From an uncultured Pseudothermotoga sp. (GTDB lineage Bacteria; Thermotogota; Thermotogae; Thermotogales; DSM-5069), in contig CALKJI010000011.1 in assembly GCA_937995655.1 (NCBI GenBank), positions 1 to 64,000 of the forward strand: a stretch of 64,000 bases of DNA, written 5' to 3'. This document shows positions 26,538 to 35,625 of the stretch, piece after piece; within the stretch, counting starts at the first letter, position 1; every line of letters begins with the position of its first letter. Made by a program: the position numbers and the translations under genes. The notes beneath the pieces are model-generated. The model did no database searches and was not told where the DNA came from. It was given only the letters and a program-made list of their open reading frames with translations.

Positions 26538-27920
26538 ATGGCAAGAGTTGATATTCTAAACTACAGAATAGAAAAATCTCTCTTTTTGCTCGCTTGGCCG
26601 CTGGTTCTTTCTAGTGCTTTTCAGACGATTTATAACATGGTCGATTCTTATTTCTTGGGTAAACTTGGACCGGTTGAATTTTCTGCATCGACTATCGTTT
26701 GGCCAGTAATCTTTGTGTTCTTATCGCTCGCCATTGGCTTTTCAAATGCCGGTATATCTTTGATATCACAGTTCTATGGCAAGAGAGATTACAAAAATGC
26801 CAGGCTTTCCATGGTGCAGTTGTATGCAGTAACCGTCTCAGTCGGTGTGGTTTCGACAGTTGTGGGAATCATATTGGCTGATCCTATAATTCGGGCTATT
26901 GCAGGTAATTCTCAGGAAAGGTTGATAAAACTTGCCATCGAGTACTATGTGATCGACATGATAGGACTACCTTTTGTCTTTATCTTCAACAGTACAACAG
27001 CTGTGGCAAGGGCGGTTGGTGACTCGAAGTTCTCTATGAGAATCATGGGTTTGATGAACCTCATAAACCTTGTTTTTGATCCACTTCTAATCTTTGGCAT
27101 AGGTTTCTTTCCAAAGCTTGGAGTTGCTGGAGCCGCTTGGGCTTCAAATATAGGACGATTTTTCGCCGCAGCTTACTCGATGTACTACATCTTGAAAAAA
27201 GACCATTTACTGAAAATTGAGAGAGACCTAATGAAAGTGGAATTAAAGCTGGTCAAAAAGATAATAGCCATTGGCTTGCCAAATTCTTTAGGGGCTTCTC
27301 TCACTTCGGCAGGTTTTGCAGTTGTAATGAGATATGTAGCGCAATTCGGGCCAGCTGTTATAAGTGCCTACGGGATAGGAAACAGGGTCACCAATCTTGT
27401 AAACATGTTTTCTTTCGGGATAGGCGGGGCTGTAGCTGTTATGGTTGGCCAGTTTATTGGTGCAAGAAGATATGAAGGCGCTGAAAAAACTGTTTTTACG
27501 GCCTTTCTTATAAATCTGGCCGTTATCGGTACCGTTTGCACAATGGTTTTCTTTTTTGCGCCACAGATAACAAAGTTTTTCATAAACGATCCTCAGGTGA
27601 TTGACATGGGAAGGATTTATTTTAGATACATTTCATTCTCCATTCCCATCTTCACTTCTTACATGGTTTACAACAACGCACTGATCGGTGCAGGCAAGGG
27701 TGTCCTCATAATGATTCAAGACATCTTAAGACTCTGGGGTATAAGAATCCCTATCATCGCTGCTTTGTCCACTAGTTTTGGTTTCAAAGGAGTTTTCGTC
27801 GGAATGATTATAAGTAACCTTTGCATTTTTGTTCTCTCCTACATCTTCTTCAAATTTTCGAACTGGCGAAAAGGTGTCGTTGATGAAAAGGTAACTTATA
27901 CTGAAAAGATTACACAATGA
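26538..27920 (+). CDS. MATE-family multidrug/sodium antiporter
   Basis: 460-aa 12-helix protein with two MATE repeats: first repeat opening SLFLLAWPLVLSSAFQTIYNMVDSYFLGKLGPVEFSAST, second from about residue 235 (IIAIGLPNSLGASLTSAGFAVVMRYVAQFGP...). The NMVDSYFLG segment is diagnostic of the NorM/DinF group. It exports cationic compounds using Na+ or H+. Monocistronic; a 12-bp inverted repeat overlaps its stop. Confidence 0.92.
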   Translation: MARVDILNYRIEKSLFLLAWPLVLSSAFQTIYNMVDSYFLGKLGPVEFSASTIVWPVIFVFLSLAIGFSNAGISLISQFYGKRDYKNARLSMVQLYAVTVSVGVVSTVVGIILADPIIRAIAGNSQERLIKLAIEYYVIDMIGLPFVFIFNSTTAVARAVGDSKFSMRIMGLMNLINLVFDPLLIFGIGFFPKLGVAGAAWASNIGRFFAAAYSMYYILKKDHLLKIERDLMKVELKLVKKIIAIGLPNSLGASLTSAGFAVVMRYVAQFGPAVISAYGIGNRVTNLVNMFSFGIGGAVAVMVGQFIGARRYEGAEKTVFTAFLINLAVIGTVCTMVFFFAPQITKFFINDPQVIDMGRIYFRYISFSIPIFTSYMVYNNALIGAGKGVLIMIQDILRLWGIRIPIIAALSTSFGFKGVFVGMIISNLCIFVLSYIFFKFSNWRKGVVDEKVTYTEKITQ

Positions 27921-27965
27921 AAGTACAGATTATGATTTGCCATCAAAGAAGCAGTACTTTCATTG
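27915..27965 (+). terminator. 12-bp inverted repeat over the MATE stop codon
   Basis: CAATGAAAGTAC (27915-27926) and GTACTTTCATTG (27954-27965) are perfect complements around a 27-nt loop, with the MATE TGA inside the left arm. GATCCTTTTTG follows. It could be a terminator or mRNA-stabilising stem. The remaining stretch to 28222 holds no gene I can see. Confidence 0.5.
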
Positions 27966-28222
27966 GTGATCCTTTTTGCCACAGATTCTAACTAACAAAG
28001 AGAAAACGACATAATCGACTCGCGTTGGAAGCTCTTGAATTATCATATTCCCGTTGAAATAGCAAGCACAATGAACGGAGCAACCACTGAATAATCATTG
28101 TTTCTCTAATAAAGGCGATATCATGGACGTTGAATCACCAAACAGTGGGATTATTTTCAATTCTAAATAGAGAGATCAGTTGCGAATGATAAAATCAAAT
28201 AGAAAGGAGGCAATATCAAAGT

Positions 28223-30847
28223 ATGATGAGGTCGATTCTCAAAATAGCCTTTCGAAACTTCAAGATGCACTTCAAGACTGCTCTGGTTTTGATTGTTGGC
28301 ATTGGTGTTCCAGCGATGCTAATAGTCGGTGGACTTTCCATAAATGACACTATTAAAAATTGGATTGTCTCGAGTTTTTCCAAGAACTTTGGATCTGCCG
28401 ATGCCTACGTTGAGAGTCGAAGAAATAACATCTTTATGAAGATCAACTTGGACGAACAAACTATCGTTGCTCTAAAGGAGTTTCCCGATGTTATCAAAAT
28501 TCTGCCGGTTTCGGAAGCCCTGGGCAGGGTTGAATCCAAAGATAAAATGATCGATTGTCTGATTTTGGGGCTGAACCCAAGTGACCTGGAAGATTTCATA
28601 GAAAAGAGAATAACTCTTTCCAAAGGTGAAATAATTGTCTCAAAGACGATTGCCGATTCCTTGAAACTTTCCAAAGGTGAAAAAATTACCGTCAACATTG
28701 GTGCTGGTGAAAAGCAATTTGAGGTTAAAGAAGTTGGAGAAGAAGGTTTTCTGAACTTCCGTGGCGAAAACTTTAATTACAGCGGAACTGCTTTTATTCA
28801 CATAGACGATTTTCTTGGTCCTGGAGGCTTTCCAACTCGCCTGTATCTGAATTTGCACGGTGATATCAGCGAACATCAAACAATAGTTGAAGAACTCAGG
28901 AAAAATCTGAACGTGAGAGCAGTCGCCATGAAAGCCGACCTGCTCAATTCGCCAGCCAACAGGGCCCTGGGTTATTTGACTATAGCCTTCAGCGGTTTTT
29001 CGATTTTAGCATCCTTCGTTCTGGTATACCTTTTTGCTCAAAGTTTTGTCGAAGAGAGAACAACAGTCATGGCAACTTTGAGAATATTAGGAATGAAGAC
29101 AGATCATATAGCCTCGATACTCTTGATAGAAGGCTTGTCCTATTTGGCTGTATCGGGAATCTTTGGAGGAACGCTGGGAATCTTATTGGCTAAATATTTG
29201 TTGAACAGGTTTCTTGCAACAAGTAATGTTCTCAGTGCCAGACTTGGAGTAGGTTTTGGTGAAATTGAACTTCATGTTTCAGCTTTCACAACTCTTCTGG
29301 GTGTCTTTTCTGGTTTGATTGTTCCAGCCTTCATATTCGCAAAAAGAATTTGGCAAATAACCAGAAAATCTCCGGTGCAGATGCTTTCAATTTACCAATC
29401 TGACTTGCAAGATTCTATTTTTGAAAAGATTAGAAAAGCCATGGGTATAGGACTGTGCGTCTTTGGTATCATTGTCATCGTTGCCATGAAGAATCTTTGG
29501 CTGTTTGGTCTGCTCTCTGCCTTTGTGGGATTGTATCTAGCGATTTTCCATCCGGCGGTGAGTTTGTTACTCGGAAGCATCATGATCGGTATGGTGAGCT
29601 ATTTTGCCCCGAGCGAAAGCGCTGGTGGATGGGAGATCCTTCAAAGAGCGGCTATTTTTTTCATTGGTAGCTGGTTGGTTTTCATATACGCCGTTGTTTT
29701 AATAAGAAAGCTCTTTTCAAAAGCTTTCCTGAAAAGATCTGTATCGAGTTTCATAGCTTTTTCTTACGTTGAAAGAAATATTACAAACTCCTTCATCATA
29801 GCTTCCATGTTCAGTTTGATTGTCTTTGTCATGACCCTGGTTGTGACGATTCCTTATAATGTTCAAAATTTCGTTCGAAATCGACTGGAGAGTGGCCTTT
29901 TTGGCTACGATTTCATGGTGATCCGCAATCCCTTGAAGTTGATTTTTTCAAAAAGTGAACTTGAAGTTGCAGAGAGCTTGACTAGTTACTCGAGGGTCTA
30001 CATTGCAGAATTTGAAAATGACCTGATAGCCTTTGTCGATGAAAACTTTTTACAAAAGGCTTTTTTACCATTTGAAACCAACGAACAGTGGCGCGAAAAG
30101 TTGCTTGAACCGGGCAAGGCGATCGCTGGGTACTTACGGAAAGATGATTCATCACAAATGACCGGAAAAACAGTCACAGGAAGAGTGCGATCCCCTTTCA
30201 GAATAGGTGGAACAAAGGTTATGGATTTTGAAATTATCGATGGTTTCGACATGAGGCAGGCGATGATTCCAGTCAAATATGTCACATCAATTAACAGCAT
30301 TCCTAAGGAAGTTCGTGTAATACCTGTGTTATTAGCCAAAGTTGAACCTCAAAAAGTTGCACAAGTAAAAAACTTCTACAATAAACTTTTTGACTTCCCT
30401 GTTTACATCACGGAAGAGCTCAACAGGCTTTTCACTGGAATAAACATGCTAATTCAAACAGCTATTGCCTTGTTGTACTTTGGATTGATAAGTGGCTTCA
30501 GTGGCATTGCCTTCCATTCGCTCAGAAGCGTGATCGTTAGACAGCGCTTGACAGGTACGCTGAGAGCCGTTGGAATGTCCAGCAAGAGTGTCTCCTTAGC
30601 CTTTATCGTTGAAAATATTGTTATAGCATCTTTAGGAATTTTGGTTGGATGTTTCGCAGGTTATTTAGAATCGAGAGATGTTTCTAAGCTGATCTTTAAA
30701 CTCTTTGGCTCTGGCAATTTTGTTTTTCCATTCAAAAATTTTTTCCTTTTGCTTGGTGCCATCTATGCAGTGATCTTTGTTGTAGTTTCATTACCAGTTA
30801 TCTTGACAAAAAAGAGTCCTGCCGAGGCCTTGAGGGCACCTGAATGA
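28223..30847 (+). CDS. FtsX/MacB-like ABC transporter permease (large)
   Basis: 874-aa membrane protein with two FtsX-type cores: N-terminal anchor and MacB-like extracytoplasmic domain (about 18-240), a helix block at about 250-380, further helices at about 410-545, a second soluble domain, and a final FtsX block at about 745-870 ending in the coupling segment VVSLPVILTKKSPAEALRAPE. This two-core layout matches LolC/E- or peptide/macrolide-efflux-type transporters. ATGATG start; the AAAGGAGG SD is about 12 nt upstream, slightly far. Followed by its ATPase after 18 nt. Confidence 0.88.
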   Translation: MMRSILKIAFRNFKMHFKTALVLIVGIGVPAMLIVGGLSINDTIKNWIVSSFSKNFGSADAYVESRRNNIFMKINLDEQTIVALKEFPDVIKILPVSEALGRVESKDKMIDCLILGLNPSDLEDFIEKRITLSKGEIIVSKTIADSLKLSKGEKITVNIGAGEKQFEVKEVGEEGFLNFRGENFNYSGTAFIHIDDFLGPGGFPTRLYLNLHGDISEHQTIVEELRKNLNVRAVAMKADLLNSPANRALGYLTIAFSGFSILASFVLVYLFAQSFVEERTTVMATLRILGMKTDHIASILLIEGLSYLAVSGIFGGTLGILLAKYLLNRFLATSNVLSARLGVGFGEIELHVSAFTTLLGVFSGLIVPAFIFAKRIWQITRKSPVQMLSIYQSDLQDSIFEKIRKAMGIGLCVFGIIVIVAMKNLWLFGLLSAFVGLYLAIFHPAVSLLLGSIMIGMVSYFAPSESAGGWEILQRAAIFFIGSWLVFIYAVVLIRKLFSKAFLKRSVSSFIAFSYVERNITNSFIIASMFSLIVFVMTLVVTIPYNVQNFVRNRLESGLFGYDFMVIRNPLKLIFSKSELEVAESLTSYSRVYIAEFENDLIAFVDENFLQKAFLPFETNEQWREKLLEPGKAIAGYLRKDDSSQMTGKTVTGRVRSPFRIGGTKVMDFEIIDGFDMRQAMIPVKYVTSINSIPKEVRVIPVLLAKVEPQKVAQVKNFYNKLFDFPVYITEELNRLFTGINMLIQTAIALLYFGLISGFSGIAFHSLRSVIVRQRLTGTLRAVGMSSKSVSLAFIVENIVIASLGILVGCFAGYLESRDVSKLIFKLFGSGNFVFPFKNFFLLLGAIYAVIFVVVSLPVILTKKSPAEALRAPE

Positions 30848-30865
30848 TTTGAGGGAGGAAAGGAC

Positions 30866-31564
30866 ATGATAGTGGTCAAAAATCTCTGGAAGGTCTATGG
30901 CAAAGGTGAAAAAAGAGTAGAGGCTTTGAAAGGCGTAGATTTTCAAATAGAGCAGGGTGAGTTTATCGCAATACTTGGTCCGTCTGGCTCTGGTAAGACA
31001 ACTTTGTTGAATTGTTTGTCTGGCATAGATTCACCAACTAAAGGAGAAATTTTCTTTGATGGTGTTGAATTCCACCGCCTCAGTGAGGAGGAAAAAACAA
31101 AATTCAGAGCTCAGAACATGGGCTTCATTTTTCAGTTTTTCAATCTGATACCCGTTTTGACCGTTCTCGAAAACGTCGAGCTGCCGTTGCGGATCCTTGG
31201 CCAGAAAGGGCGAGAGGTCAAAGAACGGGCAGCCGAAATGCTGAAAAAAGTTGGTCTTTCTGGAAAAGAAGATAAGTTCCCATCACAACTCTCTGGTGGC
31301 GAACAACAAAGGGTTGCAATTTCAAGGGCATTGGTTCATAACCCTAAAATTGTCTGGGCAGATGAACCTACTGGAAATCTCGATTCAGAAACTGGTGCGG
31401 CAATTATTGCTCTGCTAGAAAGAATACGTCTAGAAAATAGAACAACCTTAATTGTTGTCACTCACGATGAAAAAATTGCTCAGAGGGCTAACAGAATCTT
31501 TGTAGTTAGAGATGGGAAGATACTTAAGGTAATTGATAGAAAGGACGAAGTGATGGAGGTGTAG
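30866..31564 (+). CDS. ABC ATPase, LolD/MacB type
   Basis: 232-aa ATPase: Walker A GPSGSGKTT, Q-loop FIFQFFNLIP, signature LSGGEQQR, Walker B IVWADEPTGNLDSETG, switch H in VVTHDE. The GNLDS D-loop and LIPVLTVLENVELPL segment are typical of the LolD/FtsE/MacB group. Pairs with the preceding permease to export or mechanically release lipids, peptides or drugs. Confidence 0.92.
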   Translation: MIVVKNLWKVYGKGEKRVEALKGVDFQIEQGEFIAILGPSGSGKTTLLNCLSGIDSPTKGEIFFDGVEFHRLSEEEKTKFRAQNMGFIFQFFNLIPVLTVLENVELPLRILGQKGREVKERAAEMLKKVGLSGKEDKFPSQLSGGEQQRVAISRALVHNPKIVWADEPTGNLDSETGAAIIALLERIRLENRTTLIVVTHDEKIAQRANRIFVVRDGKILKVIDRKDEVMEV

Positions 31565-31568
31565 CACT

Positions 31569-32846
31569 TTGAAAGCAAAGCGGATAAACATTTGGTGGAT
31601 CAGAAGAGATATTAGATTGATTGACAATGCCGTTTTGAACAAGGCAGCCCAAGAGGATGGTGAAATAGTCCCAGTTTACATCTTGGATCCATCAATGTTT
31701 TCCGGAAAGGGACAAGAAAAGAAGTTGTCTTTCATTTTCCGTCAACTTTGGGATTTGAACAGGCGACTTTCCACCTTTGGAACAGCAATTATGGTTTTTC
31801 ATGGAAAAGGTAGTGATGTTTTCAGATGGTTGAAATCGCAGTTCTCTCAGGCAAAGATTTTCACCAGTCTGGAACTTGGATATGTCGGTCAAGAGATGCT
31901 CAAAGAAGCTAAGAAGTATTTTCAGACTGAAACTGTCTTTGAAGGTTACCTTTTGAACTTTGACAGGGTACGATCGAAGGAAGGAAAGGTTTTCAGGACA
32001 TTCTTTCACTTCAAGAATGCGGCGTACAAGTGGATTGAAAAAATGGTTTGGAAGGAGGAAGAGAATCTACAGTTCAAATGGTACAGCCTTTCTACCCCCA
32101 GTCTTTACAGAATAGACGGTTATAGGATTGAAAAACTTGATTTTTCTTTAGAATCACTTGGCTTGCCAGAGATTCAGCTGTATCACGAAGGAGCTATAAG
32201 ATCCCCAGAAGAACTGTTAAAGCGGTTTGAAATGGTCTTGCCTAGCTATAATAAGTTGAGGGATTTTCCAGCAAAGAATGCCACTTCACTTTTGAGTGTT
32301 CACTTGCGTTACGGCACAATCTGTGTAAGAGAGGTTCTTAAGTGGGCTCTAGGCAAATCGAACTCTACAAAATTCATAGACGAGATTCTTTGGAGAGAAT
32401 TTTTTAGCTACCTTTTGTACCATTATCCAGAGAGTGAATTCCAAGATTTGAGAAGGAACTATGAAAGAATTTGGATTAAGCCATCTAGGGAAGATTTGAC
32501 TAAGCTTGAAAGTGCTCAATTTGGGATACCAATAATCGACGCAGGATTAAATCAACTTTATTTGGAAGGCTTTGTTCACAACCGAGTCAGGATGATAATA
32601 GCAAGTTACCTTACCAAAGATCTTCAATGGGATTGGAGAATAGGCGAAAGACTTTTTGCACAGCATTTGATAGACTATGATCCGGCTTTGAACGTAGGTA
32701 ATTGGCAGTGGAATGCAGGGGTTGGAGTCGATCCAAAATCGATGTATCGAAGATTCAACCCCTTTTTGCAGGCTGAAAAATTCGATCACGAAGGTGAATA
32801 CATAAACCGATATTTGAAAGCAGGTCCAGTAGGGTATCAGTCATGA
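31569..32846 (+). CDS. phrB: deoxyribodipyrimidine photolyase, short C-terminus
   Basis: 425-aa FAD photolyase that reverses cyclobutane pyrimidine dimers with blue light. The antenna-binding N-terminal domain starts INIWWIRRDIRLIDNAVL. The FAD/DNA domain has FIDEILWREFFSYLLY, FGIPIIDAGLNQLYLEGFVHNRVRMIIASYLTKDLQWDWRIGERLF and DYDPALNVGNWQWNAGVGVDPKSMYRRFNP. It ends at EYINRYLKAGPVGYQS, where class I enzymes normally continue with a VPEL-type tail of 20-40 residues, so the C-terminus is clipped or divergent. The TTG start lies 8 nt after GGAGG. It follows the ABC pair by 4 nt, so it is probably co-transcribed. Confidence 0.92.
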   Translation: MKAKRINIWWIRRDIRLIDNAVLNKAAQEDGEIVPVYILDPSMFSGKGQEKKLSFIFRQLWDLNRRLSTFGTAIMVFHGKGSDVFRWLKSQFSQAKIFTSLELGYVGQEMLKEAKKYFQTETVFEGYLLNFDRVRSKEGKVFRTFFHFKNAAYKWIEKMVWKEEENLQFKWYSLSTPSLYRIDGYRIEKLDFSLESLGLPEIQLYHEGAIRSPEELLKRFEMVLPSYNKLRDFPAKNATSLLSVHLRYGTICVREVLKWALGKSNSTKFIDEILWREFFSYLLYHYPESEFQDLRRNYERIWIKPSREDLTKLESAQFGIPIIDAGLNQLYLEGFVHNRVRMIIASYLTKDLQWDWRIGERLFAQHLIDYDPALNVGNWQWNAGVGVDPKSMYRRFNPFLQAEKFDHEGEYINRYLKAGPVGYQS

Positions 32847-33270
32847 ATCTGTAAAAGTAGATCGCGGAAAATGCGACTTTTGTACAAGATCGGCCATTGA
32901 CTATGATAACTCCAAAGTAATTTTGCATCATCTTTGATTTTACAAGATTGAGCCAAGTTTGACAATTCTGTCATCTTTTTGTTCTTCTTTCTTCCTTCTG
33001 TCTTACTCGTTGGGCATCGGACTAAAAGAAAGCGTGTTTTTCTAAGAACCGAGACAATCTTTATACGTCCAGCACCCAGCCGTAGGATTTGCAGAGACTT
33101 TACGGTCAAAGCCAAGCTGATTTACCAACTCAAAGGTCTTCCATGCTGCACTTTTATGGTATATGCAAGCTTTACCATATCGTAATGAAAAATAACCGTG
33201 ATGTAAAAAAGCAGTGTTACTATTTTGATGGAAATATTGAGTAATTTTTCACAATTAGGAGGTGAGATAT
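32847..33270. other. intergenic region upstream of tusA
   Basis: Contains a 7-bp inverted repeat (TATGGTA...TACCATA, near 33158-33182) and an AT-rich stretch that should hold the tusA promoter. I found no convincing -35/-10 pair, although TACTAT near 33221 could be a -10. A minus-strand frame at 32837-33115 has no SD and no recognisable domain. Confidence 0.45.
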
Positions 33271-33510
33271 ATGGCAAAGTATCAGGTTACAAAAACTTTG
33301 GATGTCAGAGGAGAGGTATGTCCAGTTCCAGATGTAGAGACCAGCAGAGCACTCAAGAGTATGAAATCTGGTGAGATCTTAGAGGTGTGGATTGACTACC
33401 CAATGTCCAAGGAAAGAATTCCAGAGACCGTGAAAAAGCTAGGACACGAACTGTTGGAGATTGAAGAAATTGGCCCAAGTGAATGGAAGCTTTACATCAA
33501 AGTAAAATGA
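33271..33510 (+). CDS. tusA: TusA-family sulfur carrier protein
   Basis: 79-aa single-domain TusA. It has the LDVRGEVCPVPDV motif with the persulfide-carrying C17 of the CPxP box, followed by DYPMSKERIPETVKKLGHELLEIEEIGPSEW. It accepts sulfane sulfur as a cysteine persulfide and hands it on. Start ATG at 33271, 7 nt after AGGAGGTG; the upstream in-frame GTG lies within the SD. First gene of tusA-yeeE-dsrE-dsrF-dsrH. Its TusA domain is clearly paralogous to the C-terminal domain of the regulator at 35626. Confidence 0.93.
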   Translation: MAKYQVTKTLDVRGEVCPVPDVETSRALKSMKSGEILEVWIDYPMSKERIPETVKKLGHELLEIEEIGPSEWKLYIKVK

Positions 33511-33525
33511 GGAGGTGCAGGCGCT

Positions 33526-34524
33526 GTGGTATGGACCGGGCTTGTGATCGGGATTATCTTCGGTGTAGTTCTTCAGCGTGGTAGGATTTGTTTTAACTCT
33601 GCCTTTAGAGATGTTTTGATTTTCAAAGACAATTATTTGATGAGGCTTGCAGCTTTGACCCTGGGTCTTCAGTCTATCACCTTTCTCATTTTCGCTCAGG
33701 CTGGTTTAATAAAACTTGCCCCAATGCCCTTAAATTGGATTGCTAACATCGTTGGTGGATATATCTTTGGCGTTGGAATGGTTCTTGGTGGCGGTTGTGC
33801 TTCTGGTGTAACCTATCGAATTGGTGAAGGTATGACGACAGCTTGGCTTGCAGCTTTGGCGTTCGGCTTGACAGCACGTGCCACAGAGGCAGGCTTGTTC
33901 TCAAAGTGGATAAGCTGGCTGCGCAGTTACAACGTCACAGTTCAGAATACAACGGCTCTCTATGCTCCCAAAACAGGCCCAAGTGTGGCAACCATTCTTG
34001 GAATAAGCCCATGGATCGTTTCAGTAATCTTTGCTTTGCTCATGCTTTGGTATGCCTTTGGTGTGAAGAACAAATCTCAAAGACCTTCCAGACTCAACTG
34101 GATTGCTGCCTCAGTTCTCATCGCAATATTGGCTCCCATCGCCTGGTGGGCAAGTGCTAAGGCTGGTAGGAATTACGGACTTGGAATCACTGGGGGATGG
34201 ACCAATATTATATCGGTTTACACGGGAAACGTAAAGTTGAGCTGGATAGGTGCAGAGGTTCTGGGAATAATCATTGGCTCAGCCATATCTGCAATCATTG
34301 GCAAAGAGTTCAAGCTTAGAATGCCGAAGGATCCAAAAACCTATGTCCAAGTTCTCGCTGGAGGTTTTCTGATGGGCTTTGGTGCGGCAACAGCTGGTGG
34401 ATGCAACATAGGCCACTTCTTAACTGGTGTACCGCTCTTGGCAATTTCGTCGATAGTGGCATCGGTTTTCTTCATTCTTGGGAACTGGACAATGGCTTGG
34501 TTTTTGTACGGTAGGCAGAAATGA
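33526..34524 (+). CDS. YeeE/YedE-family thiosulfate (sulfur) transporter
   Basis: 332-aa multi-helix membrane protein with two pseudo-repeats. Conserved cysteines: C22 (RICFNS), C91 (GGGCASG) and C293 (AGGCNIGH). These match the three cysteines I recall as lining the thiosulfate path in the Spirochaeta thermophila YeeE structure. It imports thiosulfate by relaying it across Cys thiols. GTG start after GGAGGTG. Between tusA and dsrE, so imported sulfur would feed the cytoplasmic relay directly. Confidence 0.9.
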   Translation: MVWTGLVIGIIFGVVLQRGRICFNSAFRDVLIFKDNYLMRLAALTLGLQSITFLIFAQAGLIKLAPMPLNWIANIVGGYIFGVGMVLGGGCASGVTYRIGEGMTTAWLAALAFGLTARATEAGLFSKWISWLRSYNVTVQNTTALYAPKTGPSVATILGISPWIVSVIFALLMLWYAFGVKNKSQRPSRLNWIAASVLIAILAPIAWWASAKAGRNYGLGITGGWTNIISVYTGNVKLSWIGAEVLGIIIGSAISAIIGKEFKLRMPKDPKTYVQVLAGGFLMGFGAATAGGCNIGHFLTGVPLLAISSIVASVFFILGNWTMAWFLYGRQK

Positions 34525-34546
34525 TCTTTCAGAAGGAGGAAAAAAT

Positions 34547-34903
34547 ATGAAACTAGGGATCCAGGTGATGGTGCCGCCTTATACTTACCAAGATCTTGAT
34601 ACTGCTATAAAGATTGCTGAGGCAGCACTTGAAAAAGGACACGAAGTAACTTTGTTTCTCTTTGCAGATTCTGTTATATGTACCAACAAAAACATTAAAC
34701 CACTTAGAATTGACAGAAATATTCCACAAAAATTGATAGAACTGATGAAGAACAATAAATTTCAAGTTCACATCTGTGGTATTTGCATGGATTACAGGGG
34801 TATAACCACAGAGATGATAATAGAAGGTTCAAAACCAAGCGGTCTTCCAGAACTTGCAAATCTTTTGTACACCTGTGACAGGTTTGTAAATCTAATGGCT
34901 TGA
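34547..34903 (+). CDS. DsrE/TusD-like sulfur relay protein
   Basis: 118-aa DsrE-fold protein. KLGIQVMVPPYTYQDLDTAIKIAEAALEKGHEVTLFLFADSV is the usual N-terminal half, and HICGICMDYRGI holds the likely acceptor cysteines. DsrE/TusD takes sulfur from TusA within a DsrEFH (TusBCD) complex. Start ATG at 34547, 6 nt after AGAAGGAGG; earlier in-frame codons overlap the transporter gene without an SD. No dsrC/tusE is present in the window. Confidence 0.88.
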   Translation: MKLGIQVMVPPYTYQDLDTAIKIAEAALEKGHEVTLFLFADSVICTNKNIKPLRIDRNIPQKLIELMKNNKFQVHICGICMDYRGITTEMIIEGSKPSGLPELANLLYTCDRFVNLMA

Positions 34904-34912
34904 GGTGGGACT

Positions 34913-35266
34913 ATGAAAAAACTGCTCTTTGTGGCTTATCAATCACCTGTTGGAAGTATCTGGGTCAATGAAACTTTTAGAACTGCTTTTGGTATGTATG
35001 GAGAAGATCTAGATCCGAGTGTTCTTTTGATCGATGAAGCTTCGGTTGCTCTATCAAAAGGTACGAAACCTGAAACGATTGGTTTGTTACCACTGTCGAT
35101 TTGCCATAAATACATCAAGAACTATGGGACAAAGGTATACACAATCAAACAACACCTTGAGAAATTCAAAGTGAAAGAACTAGATGAGAACTTCAAAGCA
35201 GAGATAATAGATGAGGCTGATTTGGCTGACTTTTTACACAGTTTCGACTACGTTATTTTTATGTGA
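34913..35266 (+). CDS. DsrF/TusC-like protein
   Basis: 117-aa DsrE-superfamily protein. KLLFVAYQSPVGSIWVNETFRTAFGMYGED is the TusC/DsrF opening, and the C-terminal half predicts alternating strands and helices ending FDYVIFM. It has a single cysteine (SICHKY), not at the DsrE acceptor position, so it is probably structural. Ten nt after dsrE. Confidence 0.85.
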   Translation: MKKLLFVAYQSPVGSIWVNETFRTAFGMYGEDLDPSVLLIDEASVALSKGTKPETIGLLPLSICHKYIKNYGTKVYTIKQHLEKFKVKELDENFKAEIIDEADLADFLHSFDYVIFM

Positions 35267-35277
35267 GGTGACTGAAA

Positions 35278-35541
35278 ATGGCATTAATACTCGTCAAGTA
35301 CGGAACGAACCATCCTGCTGAAAAGCTCAAAATAAGATCTGCCAGGGCTGAAGACAAAGTTGTTCTGGTACAAAACGGTGTTTATTGGGCTTTGGAAAGC
35401 CTTCAGACACCGGCAAAGGTTTATGCCATAAAAGATGATTTTTTTGCAAGGGGATATTCCCAGACAGATTCAAAAGTATCTTTGATCACTTACGGAGAAT
35501 TTATTGATTTGCTGGAAGGTGAGAAAAAGTTCATAGGATAG
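35278..35541 (+). CDS. DsrH/TusB-like protein
   Basis: 87-aa protein of the DsrH/TusB family (VVLVQNGVYWAL, VYAIKDDFFARGY, LITYGEFIDLL). It contains no cysteine, so in the presumed DsrEFH complex it would not itself carry sulfur. Last gene of the operon before the terminator; SD GTGAGGTGA. Confidence 0.82.
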   Translation: MALILVKYGTNHPAEKLKIRSARAEDKVVLVQNGVYWALESLQTPAKVYAIKDDFFARGYSQTDSKVSLITYGEFIDLLEGEKKFIG

Positions 35542-35586
35542 GGATATCAAAAAGTGGTAAAATGAAAATACAGAAAGGGTAATGAG

Positions 35587-35608
35587 CCGCGGCTAGTCCG
35601 CGGTTTTT
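35587..35608 (+). terminator. intrinsic terminator of the tus/dsr operon
   Basis: CCGCGG (35587-35592), loop CTAGT, CCGCGG (35598-35603), then TTTTTG. It sits between dsrH and the ArsR-TusA gene, 18 nt before the latter's start. A TAAAAT at 35558-35563 could be a -10 for the downstream gene, which would make this an attenuator. Confidence 0.82.
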
Positions 35609-35625
35609 GTAAAAGGGGAATTTTT

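Noticed and set aside
32837-33115. 92-codon minus-strand frame in the tusA upstream region
   Set aside because: No SD and no recognisable family; it runs into the 3' end of the photolyase gene. Could be a relic, but support is too thin.
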